Assembly (NCBI GenBank): GCA_013396755.1
Contig: VWZF01002935.1
Span: 409,205-473,204 of the forward strand
Length of the DNA stretch: 64,000 nt
Origin: Sclerurus mexicanus
Lineage: Eukaryota > Chordata > Aves > Passeriformes > Furnariidae
Reading direction: 5' to 3'
In this document: piece after piece, positions 33,501 through 45,313 of the stretch
How positions within the stretch are numbered: the stretch's first letter is position 1
Layout: every line of letters begins with the position of its first letter
Translations under genes and position numbers: made by a program
The notes under the pieces: model-generated
Seen by the model: the letters and a program-made list of their open reading frames with translations, nothing else
Told to the model about the DNA's origin: nothing
The model's database searches: none

Positions 33501-34173
33501 AATTTGGTACGTGAAGTTGCAAAGCAAATCTGCAGAGCCCGCATCATCAGGTAACCAGCTGTACAAAAGACTAAAGCAGCAGTCGTCACACTGAACTGCT
33601 TTGCAGGAAGCATTTGTTTTGACTACAGCATATAAAGGTTAAGGGAACATAGAAGATCCTAAGTTTGGGGGGATGCTAATGCAGTGATCCATCCAGGAGA
33701 GACCCAACGCTTTCACTTCAACACACAAGTCCTGTAAGTGCTCTCAGAACACGCCAGAAGGAGCCAGGACTGAGACCACCTAAACCACTCACAGGACGTG
33801 GACATCCATCTCCCTTACATTGCAAATGGATGCTAAGTTTCTAAATCCATCAGGCATGCTCAGCCTCCCACAGCAGGGATTAGTCACATAAAGGCTCCTT
33901 CCTCCTTGGCACAAGCCTTGGGACAGAGCTGCCATGGAGCAAAACCGGCACTCACTTGTCACCGGGCAGGAAGAGGCCCCCGAGCACACCGTCCTTGTCC
34001 TGGCAGATGTCAGAGGCCTCTGAGCTCTGGGCACTCTCGATGGCACTGTCCATGTCAGACTCATGGTGAACCTCCTGCTGTGCCAGAGTCATCCCGTCCT
34101 CATCCGGGAACAGCTCCGGCTCGCTGTAGGCGCTTTCGCTGTCCAAGTAGGCACAGTCCTGGATTTCACCACC
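21471..34173 (-). CDS. RAB11FIP4: RAB11FIP4, Rab11 family-interacting protein 4 (12 exons, N-terminus not found)
   Basis: RAB11FIP4 is a class II Rab11 effector. It dimerises through a coiled coil, binds GTP-loaded Rab11 (and in class II proteins also Arf GTPases) and works in recycling-endosome traffic and delivery of membrane to the cleavage furrow. The twelve exons listed separately join without a frame break into 521 codons plus stop, with GT-AG boundaries throughout. Order: acidic region ending FLPGDK; the SDLSTYSTASLISNEEQF block; CSQCCKK with LEARLKNLKANS; a long heptad-rich coiled coil; and the C-terminal Rab11-binding domain with YMDKIILAIL and HNPSILEIK. Human FIP4, as I recall it, has about 637 residues, so roughly 115 N-terminal residues carrying the EF-hand region are missing. 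They either lie beyond the right end of the window or are absent from a short isoform. FIP3 was considered, but the exon sequences follow FIP4. Confidence 0.95.
23205..23348 (-). CDS. RAB11FIP4: RAB11FIP4 coding exon (ENQKLRDQNDDL block)
   Basis: The exon is 144 bp, phase 0 at both ends, with acceptor aaatag and donor GAG|gtaatg. It encodes the distal coiled coil: ENQKLRDQNDDLNGQILSL, then SLYEAKNLFATQTKAQSLA and AEIDSASRDE. The sequence is nearly identical to mammalian FIP4 and leads directly into the Rab11-binding domain. Confidence 0.96.
23672..23830 (-). CDS. RAB11FIP4: RAB11FIP4 coding exon (LIEDLRKELEHLQ block)
   Basis: The exon is 159 bp, phase 0 at both ends, with acceptor cccacag and donor CAG|gtgagc. 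It encodes LIEDLRKELEHLQLYKLEC, ERPGRGRSSSSSVSEFNAKT and REVEMEHEIKRLKQ. The Gly/Arg/Ser-rich linker interrupts the coiled coil and holds a serine run that would be a candidate phosphorylation region. The exon is GC-richer than its neighbours. Confidence 0.96.
24317..24454 (-). CDS. RAB11FIP4: RAB11FIP4 coding exon (ERQRMSDRLEDTS block)
   Basis: The exon is 138 bp, phase 0 at both ends, with acceptor tattccag and donor GAG|gtaggt. It encodes 46 coiled-coil residues: ERQRMSDRLEDTSLRLKDE, MDLYKRMMDKLRQNRLEF and NKEREATQE. It is almost unchanged relative to mammalian FIP4. Confidence 0.96.
24705..24786 (-). CDS. RAB11FIP4: RAB11FIP4 coding exon (VQQLEEENGDLK block)
   Basis: The exon is 82 bp; the first base completes an Arg codon from the previous exon. 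Acceptor is taacacag and donor GAG|gtaaca. It encodes VQQLEEENGDLKSTVTRLK followed by SQTERLDE, a continuous coiled-coil segment. Confidence 0.95.
25322..25462 (-). CDS. RAB11FIP4: RAB11FIP4 coding exon (VHELEELLKDQE block)
   Basis: The exon is 141 bp and starts and ends in split Arg codons, with acceptor ttccttag and donor CAAG|gtaaca. It encodes VHELEELLKDQETSAEQ, then TLEEEIKRHREAYSKYEK and EKGTEIELLNTR. These are heptad-rich residues of the central coiled coil. Confidence 0.95.
26011..26114 (-). CDS. RAB11FIP4: RAB11FIP4 coding exon (VTYLEKKVTELEND block)
   Basis: The exon is 104 bp, phase 0 at the start, ending in a split Arg codon. Acceptor is cttccag and donor ACAG|gtacca. It encodes VTYLEKKVTELENDSLTNG and DLKSKLKQENTQLVHR, the start of the long coiled coil. 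Confidence 0.96.
26507..26606 (-). CDS. RAB11FIP4: RAB11FIP4 coding exon (QLFHNSNFSSSNGSTED block)
   Basis: The exon is 100 bp; the first base completes an Arg codon. Acceptor is tctttcag and donor AAG|gtgaga. It encodes QLFHNSNFSSSNGSTEDLF followed by RDSIDSCDNDITEK, a Ser-rich and acidic linker ahead of the coiled coil. Confidence 0.95.
27502..27537 (-). CDS. RAB11FIP4: RAB11FIP4 36-bp micro-exon
   Basis: This very short exon has acceptor catgtag and donor GGAAG|gtaaga. Split codons on both sides complete Ser and Arg. It encodes PNRKISSTAFG, joining the KANS end of the preceding exon to RQLFHNS of the next. Its length is a multiple of three, so skipping it would remove twelve residues without breaking the frame. 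Confidence 0.93.
28954..29088 (-). CDS. RAB11FIP4: RAB11FIP4 coding exon (CSQCCKK block)
   Basis: The exon is 135 bp with acceptor gcaaacag and donor ACAG|gtaagc, and split Ser codons at both ends. It encodes AGQTPRKMRHVYNSELLDVY, CSQCCKKINLLNDLEARL and KNLKAN. The CSQCC cluster resembles half of a zinc-binding knuckle, but no matching second half is seen in this exon. Confidence 0.96.
30578..30769 (-). CDS. RAB11FIP4: RAB11FIP4 coding exon (SDLSTYSTASLISNEEQF block)
   Basis: The exon is 192 bp. Acceptor is ttgtttcag and the donor is a weaker AG|gttgct. It encodes SSPHNPSTASDLSTYSTAS, then LISNEEQFEDYGEGDDVD, FTPSSPCPDDETRTNAYSDL and GSSVSS. The acidic and Ser/Thr-rich block is strongly conserved with human FIP4 after the first few residues. 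Confidence 0.95.
33956..34173 (-). CDS. RAB11FIP4: RAB11FIP4 first traced coding exon, acidic region
   Basis: The exon is 218 bp, phase 0 at the start and ending in a split Lys codon. Acceptor is ttttgccag and donor ACAA|gtgagt. It encodes GGEIQDCAYLDSESAYSE, PELFPDEDGMTLAQQEVHH, ESDMDSAIESAQSSEASD and ICQDKDGVLGGLFLPGDK. The end (GGLFLP-DK) and the DGMTLA core match human FIP4; the rest is strongly acidic and more diverged. No in-frame ATG precedes residue 1, so translation must begin in an upstream exon or at an internal Met. Confidence 0.9.
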
Positions 34174-37100
34174 CTGGCAAAAGAAGGAGTTGGGAGTCAG
34201 TTCAGATCACCCATTAAAGCAGTCAAGTAGATACAGGAGAAGCAATAACCCACCCTCTGGTTGCCCTGGTAAGCAAGAGGGATAATGAATAAAAGCCACA
34301 AAACAAAAAGCCAACCTGCTTTACAAAGCCAGTTCCTGCAAGTCTCTGAGGTAGCTTGTACCTTCCAGAGGGGCTCAAATACTGTCTCTGACTTATATGG
34401 GAGAGAAGGACACAACATCCAGGTATAAAATGCAGTAAATTTTGTCCTAATTTTCTAAAAAAAATGCACTCAAAGTAATAAATATCCTCAAAGTCTTTTA
34501 ACAAAATGAGGCATCCTTTGAAAGAAGATAATACACGAGTCACTGAATGTTAGTTCCATGATTAATATTATAGATTAAACAAAAGCAAACCAGATAAGCC
34601 TAACAGTTCATTCCATCTTTGAGGATGGGCAAAAATACATAAGGTGAAAAAAGAGTTGGCAGGTGTTAAAATGTTTATGGTAAGTCTTGGTGATAATCAA
34701 AGATTTAAGAGAGCAGGAAAAAAAAGGCCGAAATCATCTGTTCCTGCTTCCTGGAACCACATGTCTTGATTAAGTATCAACTAAAATAAGACTTCATGCT
34801 CATTAATGCAACTTCTTGCTCTTGCTGTTCGTCCTCTCCCTCCCCTTGTTGCCCCACGAACACTCACATTAGCCAAGACAAGCAGGATTCTATTTGCTTG
34901 TCCCTGAGGAACAAACAAAAATTCTTACTTGAAAAAAATAAAGGCTAAGATCTTACTCTGTCCTTTGATAAGCAGCAACACAGGGCTGCTTTGACAATTC
35001 CCATCCAGGGTGACACAAAGAACTCAAAGCTCCAGAGCTTTGTCCTGCAAATGCTCTGACTCAGAGCTCCACTCCAAAGCTCACCTGGAAGCTCCACAGG
35101 CAGCCTGACCATTGAGCAAGTGAAGACAATCATGCATTTAAAGCTCAGTTCGCTGGCACAAGGAAGGGAGCATTTCATTCACAGATAAACCTCATGTTTA
35201 GGCACGACTGGCATCCTTCCCCAGGAATCCCAAGGCACTGGCAGCCTGGCACCACTGCCAGCAACCCCTGCCCTTCTGCTGAGCACCTTCACTGGGACAC
35301 TGTCACAGTGGCACCACTTGTCACCACTCGGCTGCAAGCCAACTCCCACAGCCTCTGGACACTGCTCTGCTGAGCCAAGGAGGCTTAAACCCCCTTCTGC
35401 AGAACCAGAGATGTTCTGTGCTGATGGCACAAATTGTTCTCAGTGTCTTTTTCACTTCATCGTGACAAGACTCAGGCAGAAGCTGCACCTTTGTAAGATT
35501 TGCAAAAACTCCTATTAGAAATGCAGATCTCACCGGCCACTGTTTTTCCTGAAACACGAGTTTATATTAACCCTGAAATCTCCCAGCATATGGAGGCTGA
35601 AGAAATTCAAAACAACCCCACCTGCTCAAACCTCATTAACTAATGAACACCCGCGCAGGGAAAAGCACAGCATTGCCTGCTATGTTTGAATCTCCAGGTA
35701 CGCATCGAGAGCACACACTGGGTGCATACACCTGAAACTTTCCTTAGGTATCACTCAGAGATGCCCAGAAGGATTTATTTACCCTTGGTTTATGCCACGC
35801 AGTATCTATTGAAGCCACGCTGACTCATGCAATAAAATTATAACTCCGAGCACCTCAGCAGGGCCATGGTCCCTCAGCCACAGGGAGCTGGTGGTTTGGC
35901 AGGTTGGACAGCAGCCCTAGAGCCTGTGCTGGCCCTGCCTCAGCCCCAGGTTCTCCAGCACACCTGACCTGCCCCTTGCACCATCACAGGCAAGCAGGGA
36001 CAATGCCACTCTTGCTCTTTGCAAAGCACCTTGGGATCTACAAACAGCGCAAGCAGTCAGGCCTTTTCAGTAGGTGCTGAAAAGGCAAATATTGTTAAGA
36101 GCAATTAAAATGTTTCAGAAGTACCGAGGAGTGTTTGTTTATCTAACATTTCCCCGAAGTTTCCTCCCGCACGCTGAGCCCCACAGGCACAGAGCTCCCA
36201 TTTCTCCTAACAAGTTTAATGCAATAAAGCCCTGACTGCTGTTACGGAATTGTACCAGCGGGTAAAAGTCTGATCCAGGAGGGAAAGTGAGGGGCACGGA
36301 GCATACAGTGCATCCCTGAAGTTGCCAATTAGCACGTCTTTTCCAGAGGTTTTGGTGAAGTCTCTGCTTAAGCAAGGTTTTATAGCAGGAAAATCTCACT
36401 GGTATTAAACAAATTAACGCAAGAAAGTAAAGGTCAATAAGATCACAAAGACTTCCTTTTTGCTCTCTGTAGGTAACACCACACATTCACTTTTTCTAAT
36501 AATAGCCGAGCTGCTCTTTAAAAAGAGTCCATTAGCAATTAAATGTGCAGTGTCATCTATGCAGGCTGAGGGCTCACTCCTCTCCCCCGTCACTTTCTGG
36601 CAACTTAACCTTCACACATACACTCCGATGGGAGGGCTGATCCACAGCTACAGCACAGGCTGCACTGCCCACAGCCTGCTCAGCACCAGCGGTTCTTTTC
36701 CAAAGTGTACTTGTTCTGTTCCTATAGTTTTAAGTCCCATGGAAAAAAAAAAATAAGAAAAGAAATGAGCTTTTGGAGGTGATGACCCACGGTAAGACTG
36801 AACACCTGCTTTACAGCTTCTGAAATGCCTCACTGCAAGACTTGGGACCCCTCCTGGCAGCAGCTCCTCCCGTCTGCTGATCTCATCCTGGAGCTGTGAG
36901 CAGCTCAGGGACCGATGGGGACTGGATGAATGAAGAACATGGGCCAGCCAAGCTTGGAGAAGCTCCCCCTCAGCTGCTTCCTCCCACCAGCAGGCAGAGC
37001 CAACCCCACATCCCAGGCTGCCAGCCCTCCTCAAACCTGGCACAAACCTGCCACAAAGTGGATGTTTAGGAACCATGTCTCAGCTGCTCTTCTGAGCACC

Positions 37101-40100
37101 CGGCAGCCAGAATCACACCCTGAAGACTCTGGCCCCTGCAAACCAAGCAGCACCAACAAACAACCCTGCCAGGAAGGCTCAGCTCCAGCAGCTGCATCAG
37201 CTGCTCTTTCGTGCCTTCAAGTGCTCAAGGTCCCCTCCAGTCGGTGCTAACACTGTTTCAGCAAGATGTATAGCAACCAGGACCAGTGACAGCCCCTGTG
37301 CTGATGCATGGTCTCCGTGGGTAGGAACCACGTGCTTTGCTATGAAGTTTTAAGAGCCCAGGGGTGTGTAATCACTACACAGCTAATAATGCAGAGTTCC
37401 AGGCACAAGGATACCTCTAGTGCAGATCCTGTAAAGCGTGAAACAAGGATAACACCACTGAGGTGTCCCTCCAGATCCTTGGTGAAACCAGCCTTCAGTA
37501 AAACTGTCACACTTACACATTTAATTAAAGGTTTTCCTTCTGTGGCCTGAATAACCAGTATGAGAACATAAGCAAAGCACCTTTAAAACAACTAATACGG
37601 GTTAAATAAGCTACTACGAGAAAAGAGAAATGGGGCATGTCACTTGTAAACAATATACAGGCACCCACACCTTCCTGACTAAAGCTGTGAGTTATTTGAA
37701 GCTGCAATTGTTCAGTGACCAGAGTTTCTCACAGCACCATACTTTCGGTGATGCCATGCAGCACAAGCTGCTTACAGACCACACCTATGGAAATTAAACT
37801 GTTAAAAAAAAAAAAGCAAAGAATAAGAAAAGACTGATTGCACACCTTAACATCTCAAATTATTCCTTCATATCATAGATATCTACAGTACTCCATGTAC
37901 CAAATTAGAGGTTGGCAAGAACAAGTGTTATTCAGGTAGCCTTAAAAGATCTAACTTGAGTTTAAGGAGAGTTTAAAAAGTTGAACGATGAAGAGACACT
38001 TCCAGCCTGAGTCATTTGTTTCCAGTGCACATGTCATTAGCCTAAACCAGTAAGAGAATGAGGTTCTGACGCCTTGAATATGAATCACTGTGGCTGTCAT
38101 TCTGCTAGGCAGTTCCCTTTGTTGGCTGAGTCAAAAGAGGTAAGTTGCTGCTTATGATCTTGGAAGAGTCACATTAAAAAAAATATGCAAAAACCGAGCC
38201 CTGAAAGTTAAAATACCACCAACACAACATAGCTGCGGGTAGCTTTAAACCTGTAAGTGCTTTGCACTTTATCTCATCGGATGCTCAAGATAACTCCAAG
38301 TGCTTCACAGGCAGCCGGCCAGACGCTTGTATTGCAACTGCTGAATATTCAGCAACAGTTTGCTCTATAGAAGCACCTGCTGCCCAGAGATCCAAGGCCA
38401 CTTCACAGAAACTAATGAATTCCCTTCCTCGAAAGAGGCGATTGTGTGGCTGTATTGAAGGCAGATGAGTAAGCCCGGCCTGCCTTTGCAACAGCCACCC
38501 CAAACAGAAGCAGGAGCCAGAAGACAGAGATTCCCATGGGTTCCTTCTGATCCTTGTGGGTCAGGATGGGGGCGTCAGCATTAGGTGGGTATGGGAATAC
38601 AGCTCTGCCTTGGCCTGCAGTGACCTGACTAGGCTTTCCCAGGTTGGAAGCAATCCCTAAAATATGCATATAAAGCAGCTGAAAGCTAGTAACTTGGCTG
38701 ACGGACAGGCTACATGACATGCCTACATCAACACATTCATGCTGAAGAGCAAACCTCATTAAAATTCACTCCCATCACAGCCAAATCACCAGCACCCCTG
38801 ACATTTAGACAGCTTCACAGTATGACAGAGGAGACAGGGAAGAAAAGAGGATCCAAGTATCCCACCAGTGTGCAATTTGATTGGTAAGAGCTGGTCCCAC
38901 CGCGCACAACCAGGGACATGCAATGCCACGTGCACACCAGCCATGGCACTTCCCTCACCAGGATCACACCCCCAACCTGCACTCTGACAACCTGACTCTG
39001 CCAGGTGTGGGGCAGGTGTGGGGCAGCTGCGAGGCTGAGTCCTTGCACCCTCTCCAGTCACTTTCTTCACCACAACTGGAAGGGAAGAGGAGCCACGTGG
39101 AGAAGTGCCAGGCTTGGCAGTCCCAGGTGATTGCTCCTTACTGCTGCACATCCATCGTGAGAGAAAATCCAGGCTCTCTCATCTTTATTTAAGCAGCCAC
39201 TGCATTGGAAGGCAAATATTTCCTTAATTACCGGGTGACAAAGAAGGGTGTGAAGCATTTCTCACTAATGCGTCTTAGAAACAGCCACTCCTCTACAAAC
39301 ATTTGCATATTTACACCAAGCGGGCTATGAACTCTTTTTTTTTTTTTAAAGCACGGGTTCTCCCCAGCATATTTCCCTTCCCTTTTCCGTTGTCACGCAG
39401 AGGTGGGGAGGTGCTGATCTACCCTTTGATCTGACGGGAAACTACTGAAGAGGAAAATGCAGAAGCACCGAGTGAGACCACACATGTGCATCTGTAGCTG
39501 GGGTGTGAGCGAGTGCCTGCCGGCTCTCGCCCACATGTGGCTCTCCCCCACGCAGCTGTGGCAAAGCGGGGGCTGCTCGCAGGTAGGCTGATGGGGGAGG
39601 CAGGAACTCACAGACACTGCTTCCATCTCCTCCTGCAGCACGGAAGAACACCCAGTCTCCCCACACAGCTGGGAGGATAAAAAGCTCTCCGAGTTCAAGA
39701 CCGGTTTGCAGAGCATGGTTATTTTACCAAGCTGTTCAAATAAGAAGCTATTTTAGGGCCACGGGTTAGTTTGTTCAATGCAATAGCTTCCTCTGACTGT
39801 TTTGTTACTCAAATCTAATACCTGAAGCTCGGTTTAAAGCAAAGCTTCACACAGTGCTGCTGTGGGTATTGGAAGGGGCAGGTTTATTCCTAAAATACAA
39901 ATCCAGGATCAAGTGCTGGACAACATCCTAGAAAGCCAGTGAAGAGACCCCAGAGGGCAAGCTCTGCCTGTGCTGCAGTGCACTGCCAGCCTCTGCAGGA
40001 TAACATCTGTATCCCATACAATGGTGCAATTCAAGGACAACAGGTTCTGACTGAAAGACCAAGCTTCAGCTTCTGGACTGTTCCTGCTGAACCACACGAG

Positions 40101-43100
40101 CAGAGGGCACAGGGGTTCTGAAAGGCTGCTTTGTGCTCTGGATGGGGAGTTGAAGCTGCCGTGCCTTTTCCAAGGCAGGGGAGAAAGGGCACATGCAGCC
40201 TGGAGCCAGCCAGGGAACGGCAGGAGTCAGGAGTGGTTACACTCTGCTACCTGTCACTTTAATTGGCCCTAATAGAGATGCCAGACCTCATCATGCACAG
40301 AGTCCAGATCCAAGCACTCCTTTTCACAGGTCATTGTTTATGCTCTGAAAGTTTTAACATTAAAAGATTTTAGCAGACTGCTAATTTGATCCTCTAAAGG
40401 AAGTGAAAAAAGAAGAAAAGCCCTTCCCTTTACTTTGAAGTTGTGCTCTGTCACTCCCTGGGCTGCTTCCCACTACTGGGCTATCATACACTCATCAGCC
40501 ATCACTGGAGCCTCATCAAAGCAAGGAGCATCCCTTTGCTCTTTGGGATTTCATCCTTAGGATGAAAAAAACATTCTAATCTGGAGTGTTAGGAAAAAGA
40601 CTACATCACCTTCAGCATGGATGGGGCCAGCACATCAACCACAGACTTCAGAATTAACCCCACCACATCGTTTGGCACCTTGTTCCAACATTGCTTAGGA
40701 CACGTTCAGCTCCGAGCTGCAAGACAGTTTCCTTTCTCTTTCACATACCTAGAAAAAGTGGTGCAAAGCGGCCCCATGCTGCTACACCACGAGCAAGTCA
40801 CAAACACCACTCAGGAAACTCCTACGCTGTCCACTCCAGTAAGAGCAGAAACGAGACCTAATAATCCGAAAGGTCTCTGGTAACATTTCTAGAGCAAAAT
40901 GCTCGTGACTGTGCAAGCTGCCAGACCTCTGCAGACTGGTACCACGGCCCTTCCCACACAGTGACCTGCTGGGACAGCCCACAGAAGGTATCCCCCTGCC
41001 ACCCCTTCCCCGGGGACAGGACACCCAGGTCTGGCAGCTCTATGTTGAAATGAGCTGTAGGCAACTCAGCATTGCCTTTGCAGCATGTGTGGGGGTGCTG
41101 CAGACCTTGGATTATAAAAGCTGGTGTGCAACCAAAAAAAATACTCATATTTGCCTAAAAAGATCTGCACAGCAGATAATAAATGTGACATAATTAACCC
41201 TCTTGAGAAGCCTTTGCCTTGAGATGAGACAATCTTATTCTATTTTTAAAAAGTCAGAACAGCAGTAACAGAGAGGGAGGACAGAAAACGTCAAACTCTT
41301 ACCAGGGTTCAGCGGCTGGGAGCGATGCTCAGACTTGTCCCTTTTGAACTTTCCCTGTGGGGCAGCAGGGCCAGCCAAGGCAGCTCTGGCACACTGTGGG
41401 AAGCAGCATTTACCACTGCTTTGGCATGGACACTCGGTGGCAAAATCAGGGAGGCCACGGTGCCCTGGGTGCCTGTCAAAATGTTCCTCCCACAGGAAAC
41501 ACAGAGCTGCAGCTCATGGGTAAAGGTACCCCAAAGATCCCCAGTACGGACCAGCCTTAAAGACCAAGGGCCAGAGCTATGGCCAGATCACATTATTTTG
41601 AAGCAATGCTACAAGTGAACACCTATATCAGGACAAAGAGAGCTGGAGGCTACTTGCGAAGAAATGTCTTTATTTTAAGCCTAAAGCAGAGTCCAGCACT
41701 CAGCTCTCAGTGCAGTTCCCTAATTAACCAACCCTGTACTTATAAGATGCATTTTGTAACTGGTGTTTGCTGCTCAGGAGACAACTCAGCTCACACGCCA
41801 GCATGTTTTCCTTGACAAGCCTCAAGGTCACCCAGTCGGGTGCTCAGTAAATAACAAAAAAAAACTTGCATCATCTTTGCCTGGGGGTGCTGCAGGCAAT
41901 GGGTGAAGAGTTCCTTGAGCTGATTTAGTGCTCCCCCAGCCCTGACTGGGCCAGGAGAAGGAGGGTACTCCTGGCACCTCCAGAGCACCATTAGGAACAG
42001 AGGAACAGGAAGAAGCTGTCCCAGGCAGGAACAGTTCTGCCTATGTTTGAGCTAATTATTTACAGGAAAGCTGGTCAAACTCCCTTCCCCCAAAGAACTT
42101 GGCAATTATAATATTCACATTTCTTTTCTATACTGCTGCAAGTTTGGCCTCCAGCAAACACAGGGAAATAAAGTAATTTAAAGAAAAACAAAGAATAAAG
42201 ACATTTTTGCCTCACAAATTGGATTTCTGTCTTGCCACCCACCCGGATTAGATTACACTGCAGCCTCCAGAGGGGAGGGATGCTTGGGGAATGGGAGCAA
42301 TTTCAGACCCCAAGAGGTAGAGAAACATCTCGAGTTTCTCCAGCACAGTAAGAAATCCAGCCATGCCTGATGATGACTAGTTTATATTGGCAAGCAGAGG
42401 GAAAGCATTAAGGATGTGGCTTTGCTCTAGTTTATACAGAAACACTTCCCAGAGCTCATTGGTCACTCTGAATGCAGACAAGCCTGAAAGGTAATTTACT
42501 TCATGTTTAAGAAACACTGAAGTACCTCTGAAGAGCTCCTCATTAGGAGGAGGAAGGAGCTCCAGGACCTTGGCTGCTCTTCAGCTGGTGGCTGGGGAAA
42601 CCACAGGTTGAAGTGTCTCCGCTGCAGGAATAACTGGAATTGCAGCCTTTATCCAGCAAAGATCATAAGCACTGATTTTTTAAAAATTTTAGTCTCCCCA
42701 TCGTTTACAAAAGACATTTTATTTCTTTTTAAAGAAATGCTCTCACATATCTGCTCTTTTACATTCTTACAGTGAAGTGAACACATTAATTGCAGAAAGG
42801 CTGCCAAGCACATCATTGAGCTGGACCATGACAAACGTGAATTAAGAACCCACTGATCATAAACTCTGGCTCAGTCAACAAGCTGCTTTTTCACTTACAC
42901 AGTAAAATACACACATAGGCAGGAGATATTTCTACCCTTGAACCTGCACAGACAACGCAAAGGGGGACCAAGTAGAAATCATTTATAACACCAGTCTGCA
43001 TGCTGAAAACAGGATTCAAAGGAGAGCCATATGCAGAGACCCCCTACCACTAACCAGCAGTATTTGTTGCAACACAGTGCCCAAAGCACTGTTTCGTGTT

Positions 43101-45313
43101 GTCAGAGAGGACTTACAGAGCCTATCTTATGTTCAGTGTAGCAATCAACCTACATGACTAAAGAAAGAATAAAAGGAGTGACACTACTATGCTGCAATTC
43201 AGAATTTAAGGGGTCAGCTACCCAAACACGGCAAGCGTTTGAGAATATAAACGTTTGGATAATGGTTAATTCAGCAGAACCCCATAATTAGTTTTACAAC
43301 CATTTAAAATATTTCATTAGGACACTGTATTCAAAAAACTGAAAGTTAAGATCAAGCTCTGCTCAGCACACCTAACAGCACCAGTTAATCAATAACGGGA
43401 GCAAAGTGATTCCATTCCCCCTGGTATTTTGGCATGGGAAGTGTTTTGTTTTGCAGGCTTTGCACATGGCAGAGATTCCCCAACCACCCTGGTGGTAAGA
43501 GCCCTGACAAGGCAACCACAGCTGAGAAACATCTGCACATCAGGTGGCTTTTGGGAGACTTGCTGCTGTTTGCAGTAATTCTTCAAACAACAAAGTTAAA
43601 AGAAGGCCATTAAAAGAGTTTTTAAAAACTGCTTGAAGGCTGCCACATCTAGTGTTGGGTACAGCTGAAGCTCCTCTCAGTTTGGGCAGATGCTGCCAAA
43701 CAGCCAGTAAAAATTCCAGTCTCTGCTGTACTCAGCTGCATGAATAATATTGCCCGCTACTGCACGTATCTGGTGGGGACTCTATGGTATTCCCACCTCC
43801 CCAAAAACCAGAAGGTCCACAGGCAGAAAAACCACTTACATTTAGGAAAAGGCAATCCAGTGTCAATCACTGGAGGTAACCCCACGCTCAGGGTGCCATC
43901 TGAGTGGAGTAGGACTATTTTCAACAGAAGCAGTTATGACAGCATATCAAAAGGGAGCAAATTAATCACAAATCATACTGGTATAGAGGCCTGAATACAG
44001 GTGCCATGGAGTGCACGCTCAGGGAGCCTACTCTGAACCCATTTCAGAAGTTTCCTCGTCTGTGCCTCCTCCTTAACATAAGTTGATAAATCAGCAAAGT
44101 AACATGAGAATAAATTGTTACCTGTGTCCCCAAAGCCACCAACCTTACAAATCTGCCAGAGGCAATGAAGATACTGCTAACAGCAAAGCAACAACATTAA
44201 ACTGCCACTCCAAAACAGCAGCACAACACACAGAGCAAGGACAGCGTTTGCCTGCCCCAGGATCTCTGTCACACATCACTTCTGCCTAACAGAACAGCAC
44301 AATTGCCCTTCCCCATTTCAGAGACCCGACAAACAACTCCAGGCCAGGCACTGTTCACGTTTACACTCGCAGTGCTGAAGGCTTCAGAGGAGGATCTCCG
44401 CTGTGAGCTGCTTTCTTGTGCTGCCAAGCACATCTAACACAGGCCCATCAGAGGCATCAGGGCAACCCGGGTGCCACACCAGGGCTACGGGCAGCACCTG
44501 CAGCTCCAGCACACACTGCCGTGACAGCCACACAACCAACCGCAAATCATTTTTTCCTGCCTATGTCACCAGCATCCCAGAGCCAGCAAACGCATTCAGA
44601 ACCGCAACTGGGTATTAGAAACATTCAACAGTAAGTAATGGCAACCCAAACATATCGCCAGTGCCACTGAAAATAATTACAGAACAAGCCCCTTGCTTGT
44701 GTTCATCCTTAAAAAGTAGGTTTTTTCTCCTCTTTCCTTTTTAAAGGTTTAAATCCCAGCGATTTGGGCACCTGCAGGTGATAGAACTGAGTGCTATACG
44801 AGGCTCAGCTGTACGGGGAGACACCCCCTTCTCCCCCAAAACCCCAATTTCACCCCACACGGCTGCTGGCAGCCACGTACGGTTTTGCATTTCCCCATAT
44901 AACACTATCCCCTAGACCTGCTCACTTCCACAGCGAGTCCAGCCTTCCAGCACACACAACTCCGGAGCGAAAAACCCCTCCTTCGGCAAAAAAAAAGAAA
45001 ATAAAAAACAAACCCAGCAGGGTTTTCGCTCTACCTGCAATTTCCTGCGTTTCACTAAAACGCAGATAACCGCAGCACAATCCTCCGAGCCGCTTTCCCG
45101 GGGCTCCTCGATGCCCACCGGCTGGAGCGGCCTCACAGACCCCCCCCCCTTCCAGCAGGAATCCCCCTTTTCTCACTCCGCAGCCAAGCGGGACGCTGCG
45201 ACGCGGAAACCCCGCGAAAACACCGCCGCGAACTTCCCCCTCACCGCGCACGGAGACGCCGGCCGGCTGCTGGCCCCCTCCTCCTCCTCCAGGTCCTGCC
45301 GAGCTGCCCGTAC
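34174..45313 (-). other. RAB11FIP4: Long RAB11FIP4 intron, no feature recognised
   Basis: If the splice donor at 45,313 is used, this is a single 11.1-kb intron ahead of the first traced coding exon. I looked on the minus strand for the EF-hand exons expected from human FIP4 (LVKYLDPNDLGRINF and GCEELLKDVLS) and did not find them. A poly-T run lies near 39,335-39,347 and an A-rich run near 44,988-45,006. No CR1 copy was recognised. Confidence 0.5.

Larger units (their letters stand above)
21588..33955 (-). other. RAB11FIP4: Introns between the traced RAB11FIP4 exons
   Basis: The eleven introns range from about 360 bp (23,831-24,316) to 3.2 kb (30,770-33,955). I saw no supported RNA gene or protein gene inside them. 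A degenerate stretch at about 29,165-29,225 hints at an old antisense CR1 tail but is too diverged to call. Confidence 0.6.

Noticed and set aside
21471..34173. RAB11FIP3 instead of RAB11FIP4
   Set aside because: The paralogues share the Rab11-binding domain, but the NEEQFEDYGEGDD, CSQCCKKINLL and ERPGRGRS blocks follow FIP4.
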